64,000 nt of DNA from Chloroflexota bacterium. Lineage in GTDB: Bacteria > Chloroflexota > Anaerolineae > Anaerolineales > Villigracilaceae. The stretch spans positions 62,001-126,000 of the forward strand of contig JAIOAU010000007.1 of NCBI GenBank assembly GCA_019873655.1, in the 5' to 3' direction. This document shows, piece by piece, positions 9,882 to 18,872 of the stretch. The notes below the pieces were generated by a model. It had not been told where the DNA came from and did no database searches. It was given only the letters and a program-made list of their open reading frames with translations. A program made the translations under genes and the position numbers. Position 1 is the stretch's first letter. Every line of letters begins with the position of its first letter.

Positions 9882-9909
9882 ATTATAAGCCCGATTCATT
9901 GCCCGTCAA
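9882..9909 (-). promoter_or_regulatory. strong promoter of the minus-strand glycan operon
   Basis: Minus strand: TTGACG (9904-9909), 16-bp spacer, TATAAT (9882-9887). This 11 of 12 match to the consensus sits about 80 bp before the chosen start codon of the PMT-like gene and rules out the longer start at 9899. Confidence 0.7.
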
Positions 9910-9917
9910 GCAGACCC

Positions 9918-9961
9918 GCTTGCCGGGCGCGCGTAAATTGCCGCAAATTTGCCCGGCAAGC
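9918..9961. promoter_or_regulatory. 11-bp perfect inverted repeat between divergent promoters
   Basis: GCTTGCCGGGC (9918-9928) and GCCCGGCAAGC (9951-9961) are exact inverted repeats separated by 22 bp. They lie just upstream of the -35 of the glycan operon and upstream of the -10-like TAGAAT (9974-9979) of the ridA gene. A dimeric regulator site is possible; a fortuitous hairpin is the alternative. Confidence 0.4.
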
Positions 9962-10007
9962 CTGCTTTTGCAGTAGAATTGAGAAAACTCATCTCCTGTG
10001 AGGAACC

Positions 10008-10391
10008 ATGACCAAACAAATTATCTCGACCGACAAGGCCCCCAAGGCCATTGGCCCGTATTCTGTTGCCGTCAAGATAGATGGATTGATTTACACCTCG
10101 GGCCAGATCGGCCTGGACCCGGCCACTGGCGAGCTCGTCCCCGGCGGGATCGAAGCCGAGACCCGTCAGGCGCTGACCAACATCCGCAACGTCCTGGAGG
10201 CGGCCGGCTCGGATTTGGACCATGTCGTCAAAACGCTCGTCTTCCTGCAAGAAATGAGCGATTTTGCCCGCATGAACGCCATCTACGCCGAATTCTTCCC
10301 CGTCAACCCGCCCGCCCGTTCGACGGTTGCCGTCGCCGGTCTGCCCAAAGGCGCCAGCGTAGAAATCGAGGTCGTGGCGCTGCCCAAGTAA
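10008..10391 (+). CDS. ridA: RidA/YjgF enamine-imine deaminase
   Basis: Small trimeric cytosolic enzyme (127 residues) that hydrolyses reactive enamine/imine intermediates from PLP enzymes. Seen: KAPKAIGPYSVAVKIDGLIYTSGQIGLDP, VVKTLVFLQEMSDFARMNAIY and the conserved arginine in NPPARSTVAVAGLPKGASVEIEVVA, which binds the substrate carboxylate. The start is preceded by a Shine-Dalgarno-like GTGAGGA, and a TAGAAT -10-like box lies about 28 bp upstream. It is monocistronic and divergent from the glycan operon. Confidence 0.95.
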   Translation: MTKQIISTDKAPKAIGPYSVAVKIDGLIYTSGQIGLDPATGELVPGGIEAETRQALTNIRNVLEAAGSDLDHVVKTLVFLQEMSDFARMNAIYAEFFPVNPPARSTVAVAGLPKGASVEIEVVALPK

Positions 10392-10578
10392 GCCATCTGC
10401 GCTTCGAACCCCGTCAGGCGTCTGGCGCGGCCCAAGAGACCGGCCTCCCATAAAGTGGTAAAATTAGCGCCCCGGCGGACTGTCCGAGCAAAAAAGTAGA
10501 AGACAGCCATCCGCCTGCCGCCGCGCCGCGTCCCCCGGACGCCGAATCCATCGCTTGCCTGCGCGACTTTCTACACGA

Positions 10579-11598
10579 ATGCCTGCGACCGTTTCCATAA
10601 TCATTCCCTGCTACAACGAACAGAGCACCATCCGTTCGCTGCTGGAGGCCATTTACGAGCAGACCTACCCGCGCCGCGACCTGGAAGTGGTCATCGCCGA
10701 CGGCCTCTCCACCGACCGGACGCGGGAGGAGATTGCCGCCTTTGCCGCCGCGCATCCGGACCTGAAGATTGCCGTCCTGGACAACCCGAAGCGGAACATC
10801 CCCGCCGCGCTCAACGCCGCCCTGCGCGCCGCCTCGGGCGAGATCATCGTCCGCCTGGACGCGCACTCGCGGCCCTATCCCGATTACGTCGAGCGCTGTG
10901 TGGCCGCGCTGGAGGCCGGCCTGGGCGAGAACGTGGGCGGGGTGTGGGAAATCCGCCCCGGCGGTCCGGGCTGGCTGGCCGAGTCGATCGCCGCCGCGGC
11001 GGCCCATCCGCTGGGCGTGGGCGACGCCCGTTACCGTCACGCGACCCGCCCGTCCTACGCCGACACCGTCCCTTTCGGGGCCTTCAAGCGCGAACTCCTG
11101 GCGCTGGTGGGCTTTTTCGATGAATCTCTCCTGACCAACGAAGACTACGAATTCAACGCCCGCCTCCGCGCCCAGGGAGGCAAAATCTGGCTGGACCCGG
11201 CCATCCGCTCGGTCTATTTTGCCCGCCCAACCCTGACCGCCCTGGCGCGTCAATATTTCCGCTACGGCTTCTGGAAATACCGCATGTTGCGCCGCTACCC
11301 GAAGACCCTGCGCTGGCGGCAGGCGCTGCCGCCGCTGTTCGTCCTGAGCCTGCTGGCCGGCGGCCTGCTGGCGGTCCTCCGGCCCGGCCTGTGCTGGCTG
11401 GTATCCGCCGAAATCCTACTCTACGCGGCCGCCCTGTCCGCGGCCGGGCTGCATGCCGCCTGGAAGCGCAGAAAGCCATTCCTCGCCATCGGCCTGCCGG
11501 TTGCAATCGCCGTCATGCATCTTGCCTGGGGCAGCGGCTTTTTATGGAGTATGATTAAGGGGTTCGGCGCTCCGGCAAATCCGAAGAGGAAACGATAA
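10579..11598 (+). CDS. GT2 family glycosyltransferase with C-terminal membrane segments
   Basis: Inverting GT-A glycosyltransferase of about 339 residues. Seen: VSIIIPCYNEQSTIRSLLEAI at the start, VIADGLSTDRTREE, the metal-binding IIVRLDAHSRPYPDYVE, and TNEDYEFNARLRAQGGK (the ED motif). The last 90 residues contain two or three hydrophobic segments (LPPLFVLSLLAGGLLAVL and AEILLYAAALSAAGLHAAW). An ATG 24 bp further upstream is possible, but homology starts here. The gene ends exactly where the WbaP-like gene starts. It is similar to succinoglycan-type ExoA transferases; acceptor unknown. Confidence 0.85.
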   Translation: MPATVSIIIPCYNEQSTIRSLLEAIYEQTYPRRDLEVVIADGLSTDRTREEIAAFAAAHPDLKIAVLDNPKRNIPAALNAALRAASGEIIVRLDAHSRPYPDYVERCVAALEAGLGENVGGVWEIRPGGPGWLAESIAAAAAHPLGVGDARYRHATRPSYADTVPFGAFKRELLALVGFFDESLLTNEDYEFNARLRAQGGKIWLDPAIRSVYFARPTLTALARQYFRYGFWKYRMLRRYPKTLRWRQALPPLFVLSLLAGGLLAVLRPGLCWLVSAEILLYAAALSAAGLHAAWKRRKPFLAIGLPVAIAVMHLAWGSGFLWSMIKGFGAPANPKRKR

Positions 11599-13020
11599 AT
11601 GGGTTCGACGGCAAAACCGAAACCCCCCGCCTGGCGCATGCGGCCGCATGACCAGCGCACCCTTCTCATCATCGGCGATTTGCTCGTTTCGTATATCGGC
11701 CTGGTGATCGCCCTGGTGGTTTGGAGCATCCGCGATCCCTGGCTCGATTTCTCGCCCGAGTTCTTCCGCCTGCGGGTGGAAGTCTGGTATTACTTCCTGC
11801 CGTGGTTGTGGCTGGTGCTTTTGGTTCAGTTGTATGACCCCCACCGCGCCAACAACTGGCAGGTGACTCTGCGCGGCGTCACCTTCGCGGCCGTCGTGGG
11901 GCTGATGGGCTACGCCGCTATCTACTTCTTCTTCGAAGGCGCCATCGCCCGCATCGGCGTCGGCGCCTTTTTGCTGTTCTCCTTCATCCTGACCCTCTTC
12001 TGGCGGCTGCTCTATATCGGCATCTTCTCGGCCCCGGCCTTCATGCGCCGCGTCCTGATCATCGGCGCCGGCAAGGCCGGGCGCACCCTGGCGCTGGCTT
12101 ACAAGAGCCTCTACCCGCCCCCCTTCCACCTGGTCGGCTTCGTGGACGACGACCCCAAAAAAGTCGGCACCTCTCTGGAGGGCTACCCTGTGCTGGGCAG
12201 CAGCGACCAACTGCTGGCCATCGTCGAGAACGAATCCGTCTCGGACCTGGTGGTGGCCATCGTCGGCGAGATGCGCGGCAGCACCTTCCAGACCATCCTG
12301 GACGCCCAGGAGCGCGGCCTGGAGGTCGTCCCGATGCCCACCCTCTACGAGGAACTGCTCGGCCGCGTCCCCGTCCATCACCTCGAGTCGGAGTGGCTGC
12401 TGCGTTCGTTCGTGGACCAGGCGCGGGTCGGCGGGTTCTACGAACTGGGCAAGCGGCTGCTCGATATTCTGCTGGCGCTGATCGGGCTGGCCATCCTGGC
12501 AGGAATTTTCCCCCTGGTGAGCCTGGTCATCCTGATCGACAGCGGCTTCCCCATCATTTACAAACAGATTCGCTTGGGCAAGGGCGGCAAGCCGTTCTAC
12601 GTCTATAAATTCCGCACCATGCGCCAGGACGCCGAAAAGGACGGCAAGCCGCGCCTGACCCAGGAAAAAGACGACCGCATCACCCGCGTCGGCAACTTCC
12701 TGCGCCGCACCCACCTGGATGAATTCCCCCAGTTCTGGAACGTCCTGCGCGGCGAGATGAGCGTCGTCGGGCCGCGCTCCGAGCGCCCGGAGTGGGTGGC
12801 CGAATTCCAGAAGCAGATTCCTTTCTACCGGGCGCGCCTGCTGGTCAAGCCGGGAGTCACCGGCTGGGCGCAGGTCAATTACGGCTACTACGCCACCGTC
12901 GAGGAGATGGCCGTCAAACTGGAGTACGACTTGTATTACATCAAGCACCGCAACTTGTTGATGGACATCTTCATTATTCTCCGCACCATCGGCCAGGTGC
13001 TCGGATTGCGCGGCAGGTAA
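11599..13020 (+). CDS. polyprenyl-phosphate hexose-1-phosphate transferase (WbaP/bacterial sugar transferase family)
   Basis: Membrane phosphoglycosyltransferase of 473 residues that starts glycan assembly by moving a sugar-1-phosphate onto undecaprenyl phosphate. Seen: four hydrophobic segments in the first 140 residues, a central nucleotide-binding-like domain ([31 protein letters not shown]), and the catalytic C-terminal domain beginning [16 protein letters not shown] with [41 protein letters not shown] and [15 protein letters not shown]. The whole architecture fits long WbaP/WcaJ-type enzymes. It lies in a plus-strand operon with a GT2, an epimerase and a CapD-like enzyme. Confidence 0.92.
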   Translation: MGSTAKPKPPAWRMRPHDQRTLLIIGDLLVSYIGLVIALVVWSIRDPWLDFSPEFFRLRVEVWYYFLPWLWLVLLVQLYDPHRANNWQVTLRGVTFAAVVGLMGYAAIYFFFEGAIARIGVGAFLLFSFILTLFWRLLYIGIFSAPAFMRRVLIIGAGKAGRTLALAYKSLYPPPFHLVGFVDDDPKKVGTSLEGYPVLGSSDQLLAIVENESVSDLVVAIVGEMRGSTFQTILDAQERGLEVVPMPTLYEELLGRVPVHHLESEWLLRSFVDQARVGGFYELGKRLLDILLALIGLAILAGIFPLVSLVILIDSGFPIIYKQIRLGKGGKPFYVYKFRTMRQDAEKDGKPRLTQEKDDRITRVGNFLRRTHLDEFPQFWNVLRGEMSVVGPRSERPEWVAEFQKQIPFYRARLLVKPGVTGWAQVNYGYYATVEEMAVKLEYDLYYIKHRNLLMDIFIILRTIGQVLGLRGR

Positions 13021-13021
13021 G

Positions 13022-13951
13022 ATGACCACTTTTCTCGTCACCGGCGGGGCCGGTTTCATCGGTTCGCACATCGTCCGCGCTTTGCTCGCCCGCGGGGCGC
13101 GCGTGCGCGTGCTGGACAATTTCAGCACCGGACGGCGCGAAAACCTTCCCGCCGCCGACTCCCGCCTCGAGGTGCTGGAAGGCGATCTGCGCGACGCCGC
13201 CCTCCTGCAGCGCGCCGTGCAGGAGACCGAAGTCATCTTCCACCTGGCGGCCTTCATCTCGGTCCCGGCCTCGCTGCGCGACCCGCAGACCTGCTTCGAG
13301 GTCAACACCGCCGGGACGGCGTCCCTGCTCGAGGCGGCCCGCCGGGCGGGCGTCCGCAAAGTGGTGTTCTCCTCGAGCAGCGCCGTCTATGGGGATAACG
13401 ACCGCCTGCCCCTGGCCGAAAGCGAAGCGCCGCGCCCGCTCTCGCCCTACGCCCTCTCGAAACTGGTCGGCGAACAGTACGGCGGCTTCTACACGCGCGC
13501 CTTCGGCCTGGCGGCGACCGCCCTGCGCTACTTCAACGTCTATGGGCCGCGCCAGGCGCCCGATTCGCCCTATGCCGCCGCCATCCCCATTTTCGTCAGC
13601 CGCCTGCAGAGCGGCCAGGCCGTGGACATCTTCGGCGACGGGCAGCAGACGCGCGACTTCATCTTCGTAGACGATGTGGTGCGCGCCAACCTGCTGGCCG
13701 CCGAAAACCCGGCCGCCGACGGCGAGGTCTTCAACATCTGCACCGGCCAGGAGACCTCCCTGCTCGACTTGCTGGAGGCCCTGAGCGCAGCGGCCGGACG
13801 CCGCCCCGAGGTCCGCTTCGGCCCGCCGCGCCCGGGCGACATCTACCGCTCGGTCGGCGATCCCGGCAAGGCCGCCCGCCTGCTCGGTTTTCGCGCCGAG
13901 ACCCCTCTGGCCGAGGGCCTGCGTCGAACGTTCGAATGGATGCGCGCATGA
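13022..13951 (+). CDS. NAD-dependent sugar-nucleotide epimerase (UDP-glucose 4-epimerase-like)
   Basis: Extended SDR of 309 residues. Seen: FLVTGGAGFIGSHIVRALLARG at the N-terminus, SSSSAVYGDNDRLPLAE, the catalytic YxxxK in LSPYALSKLVGEQYG, and YFNVYGPRQAPDSPYAAAIP. The start ATG at 13022 follows the upstream stop by one base, and the stop overlaps the next start (ATGA). The likely reaction is UDP-Glc/GlcNAc to UDP-Gal/GalNAc, or a related uronate epimerisation; specificity is not readable. Confidence 0.88.
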   Translation: MTTFLVTGGAGFIGSHIVRALLARGARVRVLDNFSTGRRENLPAADSRLEVLEGDLRDAALLQRAVQETEVIFHLAAFISVPASLRDPQTCFEVNTAGTASLLEAARRAGVRKVVFSSSSAVYGDNDRLPLAESEAPRPLSPYALSKLVGEQYGGFYTRAFGLAATALRYFNVYGPRQAPDSPYAAAIPIFVSRLQSGQAVDIFGDGQQTRDFIFVDDVVRANLLAAENPAADGEVFNICTGQETSLLDLLEALSAAAGRRPEVRFGPPRPGDIYRSVGDPGKAARLLGFRAETPLAEGLRRTFEWMRA

Positions 13952-15858
13952 GCCGAAACACGCGTCCCCGCCTGCAAATCCGCAACCGCTTCGTGCTGGT
14001 CTTCGACCTGGCCGTCATCATCCTGTCGGCCCTGGGCAGTTACGCCCTGCGCCTGGAGATGGGGCCGGATTTCTTCCGCTACTACCTGCAGGGCGCGCTG
14101 TGGCTGACGGGCGTCAGTCTGCTGGTCAAACCGCTGGTCTTCTACCTCTTCGGCCTGTACCGCCGCCTGTGGGTTTACGCCAGCATCAACGAGTTGAAGG
14201 TCATCGCCCTGGCGGTCACGACCGCTTCCGGCGTGGTTTCGGCCATCATGATCGCCCTGTTCCTGCTCAAGGTCTTCGGCCCCGGCCTGCCGCGCTCGGT
14301 GCTGGCCATCGACTGGCTGCTCTCGCTCTTCGGCGTCGGCGGCATCCGCTTCGCCATCCGCCTGCTGGCCGAGAGCCGCGCCGCCAGCGAGAGGCAGGCC
14401 CAGCGCGGCCGCTCGCAGCGGGTGCTGGTGATCGGGGCCGGGGACGCCGGGGCGCTGGTGGTGCGCGAGATGCAGAAAAACCCCCAGTTGAACAAGACGC
14501 CGGTCGGCTTCCTGGACGACGACCCCGCCAAACAGCGCCACCAGATTCACGGCGTGCCGGTGGTGGGAAAATTGAGCGACCTGGGGCGCGTGCTGGAGAA
14601 CAAGCGCGTCAGCGAGGTCATCATCGCCATCCCCAGCGCCGGCGGCGGTGTGGTGCGCATGGTCGCCGATACCTGCCGCGCCAAAGGCGTGCCTTTCCGC
14701 ACCATGCCGGGCCTCTACGAGTTGATCGGCGGCAGCGTGAGCGTCTCGGCCCTGCGCGAGGTGGACATCACCGACCTGCTGCGGCGCGAACCGGCCCACA
14801 TCCAGACCGAGCAGACCGGCCTGGTGCTGCGCGGCAAGCGCGTCCTGGTGACCGGGGCAGGCGGCTCGATCGGGCGCGAATTGTGCCGTCAGATCGCCCG
14901 CTGGGAGCCGGAAAATCTCATCCTGCTGGGACACGGCGAGAACAGCATCTTCGAAGCACTGCTGGAACTGCGCGAAGCCTACCCGGCCCAGCCGCTCCAG
15001 CCGGTCATCGCCGACGTGCGCGACCTGCCGCGCCTGCAAAGCCTCTACAAACAGTTCCAGCCGGAGGTCATCTTCCACGCCGCGGCGCACAAACATGTCC
15101 CGCTCATGGAGAGCAACGTCGAGGAGGCCGTCAGCAACAACGTCATCGGGACGCGCAACGTGGTCGAAGCCGCCGCGGCGGGTGGCGTCGAACGGCTGGT
15201 GATGATCTCGACCGACAAGGCCATCCGCCCAGCCAGCGTGATGGGCGCCACCAAGCGCCTGGCCGAAATGATCGTCCTGGAGGCCGCCCGGCGCACCGGC
15301 CGGCCCTACTCGGTGGTGCGCTTCGGCAACGTGCTGGGCAGCCGCGGCAGCGTCGTCCCGCTCTTCAAGCGCCAGATCGCCCGCGGCGGGCCGGTCACCG
15401 TCACCCACCCGGAGATGAAACGCTACTTCATGACCATCCCGGAGGCCGTCCACCTCGTCCTGCAGGCCGCCGCGCTGGGACAGGGCGGCGAGGTCTTCCT
15501 GCTCAACATGGGCCAGCCGGTGCGCATCCTCGACCTGGCTGAGGACCTCATCCGCCTCTCCGGGCTGGAACCGGGCAAGGACATCGAAATCGTCTTCACC
15601 GGCATCCGCCCGGGCGAAAAACTCAGCGAAGACCTCTGGGAGGACGGCCTCCTCTACCAGAAGACCGCCCACCCCGACATCTTCCGCCTGGAGGCCGAGG
15701 AGGCCAACCTGCCCGCCGACTTGCACAAGGTGGTGGACGACCTCGCCCGCCTGGCGCGCCGGGGCGAGACCGCCGCCATCCTGTCCCTGCTCGACGCCGC
15801 CATCCCCGACGCCGACGTGCGCGCCGCCCCGCCGCCGGACTTCACCTCGATCGTCTGA
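13948..15858 (+). CDS. CapD/FlaA1-like membrane-bound UDP-sugar 4,6-dehydratase
   Basis: About 636 residues. Four hydrophobic segments fill the first 130 residues. A first nucleotide-binding domain follows (VLVIGAGDAGALVVREMQKN, VGFLDDDPAKQRHQIHGVPV), then the catalytic SDR domain (VLVTGAGGSIGRELCRQIAR, FHAAAHKHVPLME, MISTDKAIRPASVMGATKRL) where tyrosine of YxxxK is replaced by methionine, normal for this family. Such enzymes make UDP-4-keto-6-deoxy-GlcNAc for surface sugars such as QuiNAc or bacillosamine. I use the ATG at 13948, which overlaps the upstream stop as ATGA, instead of one 12 bp earlier. Confidence 0.9.
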   Translation: MSRNTRPRLQIRNRFVLVFDLAVIILSALGSYALRLEMGPDFFRYYLQGALWLTGVSLLVKPLVFYLFGLYRRLWVYASINELKVIALAVTTASGVVSAIMIALFLLKVFGPGLPRSVLAIDWLLSLFGVGGIRFAIRLLAESRAASERQAQRGRSQRVLVIGAGDAGALVVREMQKNPQLNKTPVGFLDDDPAKQRHQIHGVPVVGKLSDLGRVLENKRVSEVIIAIPSAGGGVVRMVADTCRAKGVPFRTMPGLYELIGGSVSVSALREVDITDLLRREPAHIQTEQTGLVLRGKRVLVTGAGGSIGRELCRQIARWEPENLILLGHGENSIFEALLELREAYPAQPLQPVIADVRDLPRLQSLYKQFQPEVIFHAAAHKHVPLMESNVEEAVSNNVIGTRNVVEAAAAGGVERLVMISTDKAIRPASVMGATKRLAEMIVLEAARRTGRPYSVVRFGNVLGSRGSVVPLFKRQIARGGPVTVTHPEMKRYFMTIPEAVHLVLQAAALGQGGEVFLLNMGQPVRILDLAEDLIRLSGLEPGKDIEIVFTGIRPGEKLSEDLWEDGLLYQKTAHPDIFRLEAEEANLPADLHKVVDDLARLARRGETAAILSLLDAAIPDADVRAAPPPDFTSIV

Positions 15859-15897
15859 CCGGCCGCCGCTCGAAACGAACACCCTGACGGAACCCTC

Positions 15898-16899
15898 ATG
15901 GAAGTCTCGCTCGCCGCCTGGAACGAATTCCTCGACGCCCATCCCCACGCCCATCTCCTGCAAACCGGCCCATGGGGCGAATTGAAGTCCGCCTTCGGCT
16001 GGGAGGCCGTGCGGCTGATCGTCGGCGAATGCGGGGCGCAGGTCTTGTTCCGCCGCCTGCCGCTCGGGTTCACCGTGGCCTACATTCCGAGGGGGCCAGT
16101 GGACAGGGTTCGGCCTTCTGCATTCAGCGAACCGTTCGTCGAGGAACTCGACGCCCTCTGCCGCCGGAAGCGGGCCGTCTTCCTGAAAATCGAGCCGGAC
16201 GCCTGGGAGCAGGAGGGCCAGCCGCCGACGGTCGGCGCGGCCTCGTTCCGGGTCAGCCGGCACTCGATTCAGCCCCGCCGTACCCTGGTCGTTGACCTGC
16301 GCGGCAGCGAAGAAGCCATCCTGGGCCGGATGAAGCAGAAATGCCGCTACAACATCCGTCTGGCCGAAAAGAAGGGGGTCAGAGTCCGCCCGTGGGACGA
16401 TTTGGACGGCTTCCACCGCATGATGCTGGCCACCGGGGCGCGCGACGCCTTCGGCGTCCACGCCGCCGCTTATTACCGCCGGGCCTACGAACTCTTCCAT
16501 CCGGCCGGCCTGGCCGAGTTGCTGGTCGCTGAATACGAGGACGAACCGCTGGCGGCGCTGATGGTCTTCGCCCGCGGACGGCGCGCCTGGTATCTCTACG
16601 GCGCTTCGACCGACCGCGAGCGCAACCGCATGCCGACCTATCTGCTGCAGTGGGAGGCCATGCGCTGGGCGCGGCAACGCGGGGCCGAGGAATACGACCT
16701 CTACGGCGTCCCCGACGCTGACGAGGCGGCGCTGGAGGCCCAGTTCGAATCCCGCCGCGACGGGCTGTGGGGCGTCTACCGCTTCAAGCGCGGCTTCGGC
16801 GGCGAACTGCGCCGCGCCGTCCCCGCCCTCGACCGCGTCTACCATCCCCTGCTCTACCGCCTCTATCTGTGGCGCATGGCCGGACGGGAGGCCGGATGA
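15898..16899 (+). CDS. FemAB/FmhB-like peptidoglycan bridge aminoacyltransferase, copy 1
   Basis: GNAT-fold ligase of 333 residues, probably adding an amino acid to peptidoglycan precursors from aminoacyl-tRNA at the cytoplasmic membrane. Seen: HLLQTGPWGELKSAFGWEAV, the segment MKQKCRYNIRLAEKKGVRVR, YYRRAYELF, and the C-terminal YLLQWEAMRWARQRGAEEYD followed by YRFKRGFGGEL. No clear ribosome-binding site precedes it. Its stop overlaps the start of a second, related copy (ATGA). FemAB proteins are typical of monoderm cells, consistent with Chloroflexota. Confidence 0.87.
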   Translation: MEVSLAAWNEFLDAHPHAHLLQTGPWGELKSAFGWEAVRLIVGECGAQVLFRRLPLGFTVAYIPRGPVDRVRPSAFSEPFVEELDALCRRKRAVFLKIEPDAWEQEGQPPTVGAASFRVSRHSIQPRRTLVVDLRGSEEAILGRMKQKCRYNIRLAEKKGVRVRPWDDLDGFHRMMLATGARDAFGVHAAAYYRRAYELFHPAGLAELLVAEYEDEPLAALMVFARGRRAWYLYGASTDRERNRMPTYLLQWEAMRWARQRGAEEYDLYGVPDADEAALEAQFESRRDGLWGVYRFKRGFGGELRRAVPALDRVYHPLLYRLYLWRMAGREAG

Positions 16900-18026
16900 T
16901 GCAAACCTTCCGCGGCTCCGCCGCCGAATGGGACGCCCTGATCGCCCGCCTGCCGGGCGCGCACCTGCTGCAGACCTGGGAATGGGCGCAGGTCAAGGCA
17001 AAGTACGGCTGGCAGCCGATGCCGTTGGTTTGGAGCGGCCAGCCGAGCAGTCCGCCGCTGGCTGCTGCGATGGTGCTGAAGCGCGTCATCCCGGCCGGCG
17101 GCTTCGCCAAGAAGATGTGCCTCCTGTACACGCCGAAGGGTCCGCTGCTCGACTGGTCCGACGCCGCCCTGCGCGGCCGCGTCCTCGACGACTTGCAGGC
17201 GCTGGCCAAACGCGCGGGCGCGATCTTCCTCAAGGCCGATCCCGACGTACTGCTCGGGACGGGCGTTCCCGGCCGGGCGGAAGCCGTCGAGACGGAGACC
17301 GGGTCGAGGGTCCAGGCCGACCTGGCGCGGCGCGGCTGGCTCTTCTCGCAGGATCAGATTCAATTCCGCAACACCGTCCTGCTCGACCTCGCCCCCTCCG
17401 AAGCGGAAATCCTAGCCCGCATGAAACAGAAGACGCGCTACAACCTCCGCCTGGCGGAGAAGAAGGGCGTGCGGGTGCGCCCGGCGACGCCCCAAGACCT
17501 GCCGCTGTTGTACAAAATGTACGCCGAGACCTCTCTGCGCGACGGCTTCGTCATCCGCGAAGAAGCATACTACCGCGCCGTCTGGGAGGCCTTTCTGCGG
17601 CCGCCCGCCGACCCTCAGCCCTGGGCCGAAGCGCTGATTGCCGAGGTCGAAGGCCAGCCGGTCGCGGGACTGTTCCTGTTCTACTTTGCCGGCCGGGCTT
17701 ATTATCTCTATGGCATGTCCCGCGAGATTCACCGCGAGAAGATGCCCAATTATCTGCTGCAATGGGAGGCCATCCGGCGCGCCAAGGCCCACGGCTGCGC
17801 CGTGTACGACCTGTGGGGCGCGCCGGACGAATTCGACGAGCGCGACAGCATGTGGGGCGTCTTCCGCTTCAAGGAGGGGCTGGGCGGGCAGGTGACGCGC
17901 ACCCTCGGCGCGTGGGATTACCCCGCCAGCCCGCTGCTGTATCGGATGTACACGCAGGTCATCCCGCGCCTGCTGGACGTGATGCGCTGGCGCGGGCAGA
18001 GGAAGACGCGACAAATCATCGCCTAG
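16896..18026 (+). CDS. FemAB/FmhB-like peptidoglycan bridge aminoacyltransferase, copy 2
   Basis: Tandem paralogue of the upstream gene, 376 residues. Shared features include HLLQTWEWAQVKAKYGWQ, MKQKTRYNLRLAEKKGVRVR, YYRAVWEAFL and YLLQWEAIRRAKAHGCAVYD. It is about 40 residues longer than copy 1, mostly in the first half. The ATGATG at 16896 overlaps the upstream stop; longer in-frame extensions only shadow copy 1. Two different FemAB enzymes side by side suggest a bridge of at least two residues added sequentially (inference). It is the last gene of the plus-strand cell-envelope operon. Confidence 0.87.
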   Translation: MMQTFRGSAAEWDALIARLPGAHLLQTWEWAQVKAKYGWQPMPLVWSGQPSSPPLAAAMVLKRVIPAGGFAKKMCLLYTPKGPLLDWSDAALRGRVLDDLQALAKRAGAIFLKADPDVLLGTGVPGRAEAVETETGSRVQADLARRGWLFSQDQIQFRNTVLLDLAPSEAEILARMKQKTRYNLRLAEKKGVRVRPATPQDLPLLYKMYAETSLRDGFVIREEAYYRAVWEAFLRPPADPQPWAEALIAEVEGQPVAGLFLFYFAGRAYYLYGMSREIHREKMPNYLLQWEAIRRAKAHGCAVYDLWGAPDEFDERDSMWGVFRFKEGLGGQVTRTLGAWDYPASPLLYRMYTQVIPRLLDVMRWRGQRKTRQIIA

Positions 18027-18070
18027 CCGCCCACCGCCCCCAAGCCGAGTCAACCCGATGAGAAAAACAC

Positions 18071-18102
18071 AGGACTTTCGCCCATGACGAGGCGAAAGTC
18101 CT
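18071..18102. terminator. bidirectional terminator between femAB and phoU
   Basis: 12-bp perfect stem, AGGACTTTCGCC (18071-18082) and GGCGAAAGTCCT (18091-18102), with an 8-nt loop. On the minus strand it is followed by GTGTTTTTCTC, a good rho-independent terminator for the pst-phoU operon; on the plus strand the T-run is weak. Confidence 0.8.
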
Positions 18103-18133
18103 TTCAGAAAACGTCTCTCCTTCGACGAAGAAG

Positions 18134-18814
18134 TTACTTTTTCTCTTCGAACTCGTCGTAGGTGCTCTTGATCTCCTTGATTTCGCCCGTGACGATGAAG
18201 ATGGCGCGTTCACAAATGTTGGTCACGCGGTCTGCTAGGCGTTCCAGATTGTGAGCCACCCACAACAGCCAGTTGGCGCGCTCGATGTTCTGGGGGTTTT
18301 CCAGAACGAAGGTCATCAGTTCGCGATAGACCTGATTGTAGAGCAGATCGACCTCGTCATCTTCGGCGGGGATTTTGCGGGCGGTTTCGGCGTCCTCGTT
18401 GACGAAGGCGGTCAGGGCGCGGTGGAGCATGCTGGCGCCGATCTGGGCCATGCGCGGCACGTCCACCAGCGGCTTCAGCAGGGGCTGTTCGCCCATGCGG
18501 ATGTTGATGGTAGCGATGCCCTTGGCGTAATCGCCCATGCGCTCCAGTTCGCCAGCCACCTCGAGGATGGAAGCCAGCAGGCGCAAATCGTGCGCCATCG
18601 GCTGCTGGGTGGCAATCAGAATCATCACCTGCTCTTCGATGGCGTAGCGCTTGGCGTTGATTTTGAGATCCATGTCGTAGATGCGCCGCGAAGCCTCGAT
18701 GTCGCGCTTTTTGAGCGCCTCGACCGAGTCCAGGGTGGCCTGTTCGACCATGCTGCCGAGCAGGAGCAATTCATCTTTCAGATGTTGAATATCGCTTTCG
18801 AAGGATTTGCGCAT
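18134..18814 (-). CDS. phoU: phosphate signalling protein PhoU
   Basis: Helical cytosolic protein (226 residues) that restrains phosphate uptake through PstSCAB and, where present, the PhoR kinase. Seen: MRKSFESDIQHLKDELLLLGSMVE, ALKKRDIEASRRIYDMDLKINAKRYAIEEQ and the repeated E(R)xGDYAKGIA / LERLADRVTNICERAIF motifs that bind metals in the two three-helix bundles. The start at 18814 has an upstream AGAAGGG; an in-frame upstream extension is not homologous. It is 58 bp downstream of pstB. No phoB or phoR is in the window. Confidence 0.95.
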   Translation of the reverse strand: MRKSFESDIQHLKDELLLLGSMVEQATLDSVEALKKRDIEASRRIYDMDLKINAKRYAIEEQVMILIATQQPMAHDLRLLASILEVAGELERMGDYAKGIATINIRMGEQPLLKPLVDVPRMAQIGASMLHRALTAFVNEDAETARKIPAEDDEVDLLYNQVYRELMTFVLENPQNIERANWLLWVAHNLERLADRVTNICERAIFIVTGEIKEIKSTYDEFEEKK

Positions 18815-18872
18815 GGAAGCCCTTCTTTCTTGTTTCCGTCCATTAATTATAACCATTTTCGCCCTCCTCGGA

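Noticed and set aside
9801-9899. Longer start of the PMT-like gene (MNRAYNSTG)
   Set aside because: It falls between the -35 and -10 of the promoter.
13843-16845. 1000-codon open frame on the minus strand opposite the epimerase, capD-like and femAB genes
   Set aside because: Composition is His/Gln/Asp-rich with no fold or motif, as expected from reversed high-GC codons; the plus-strand genes are well supported.
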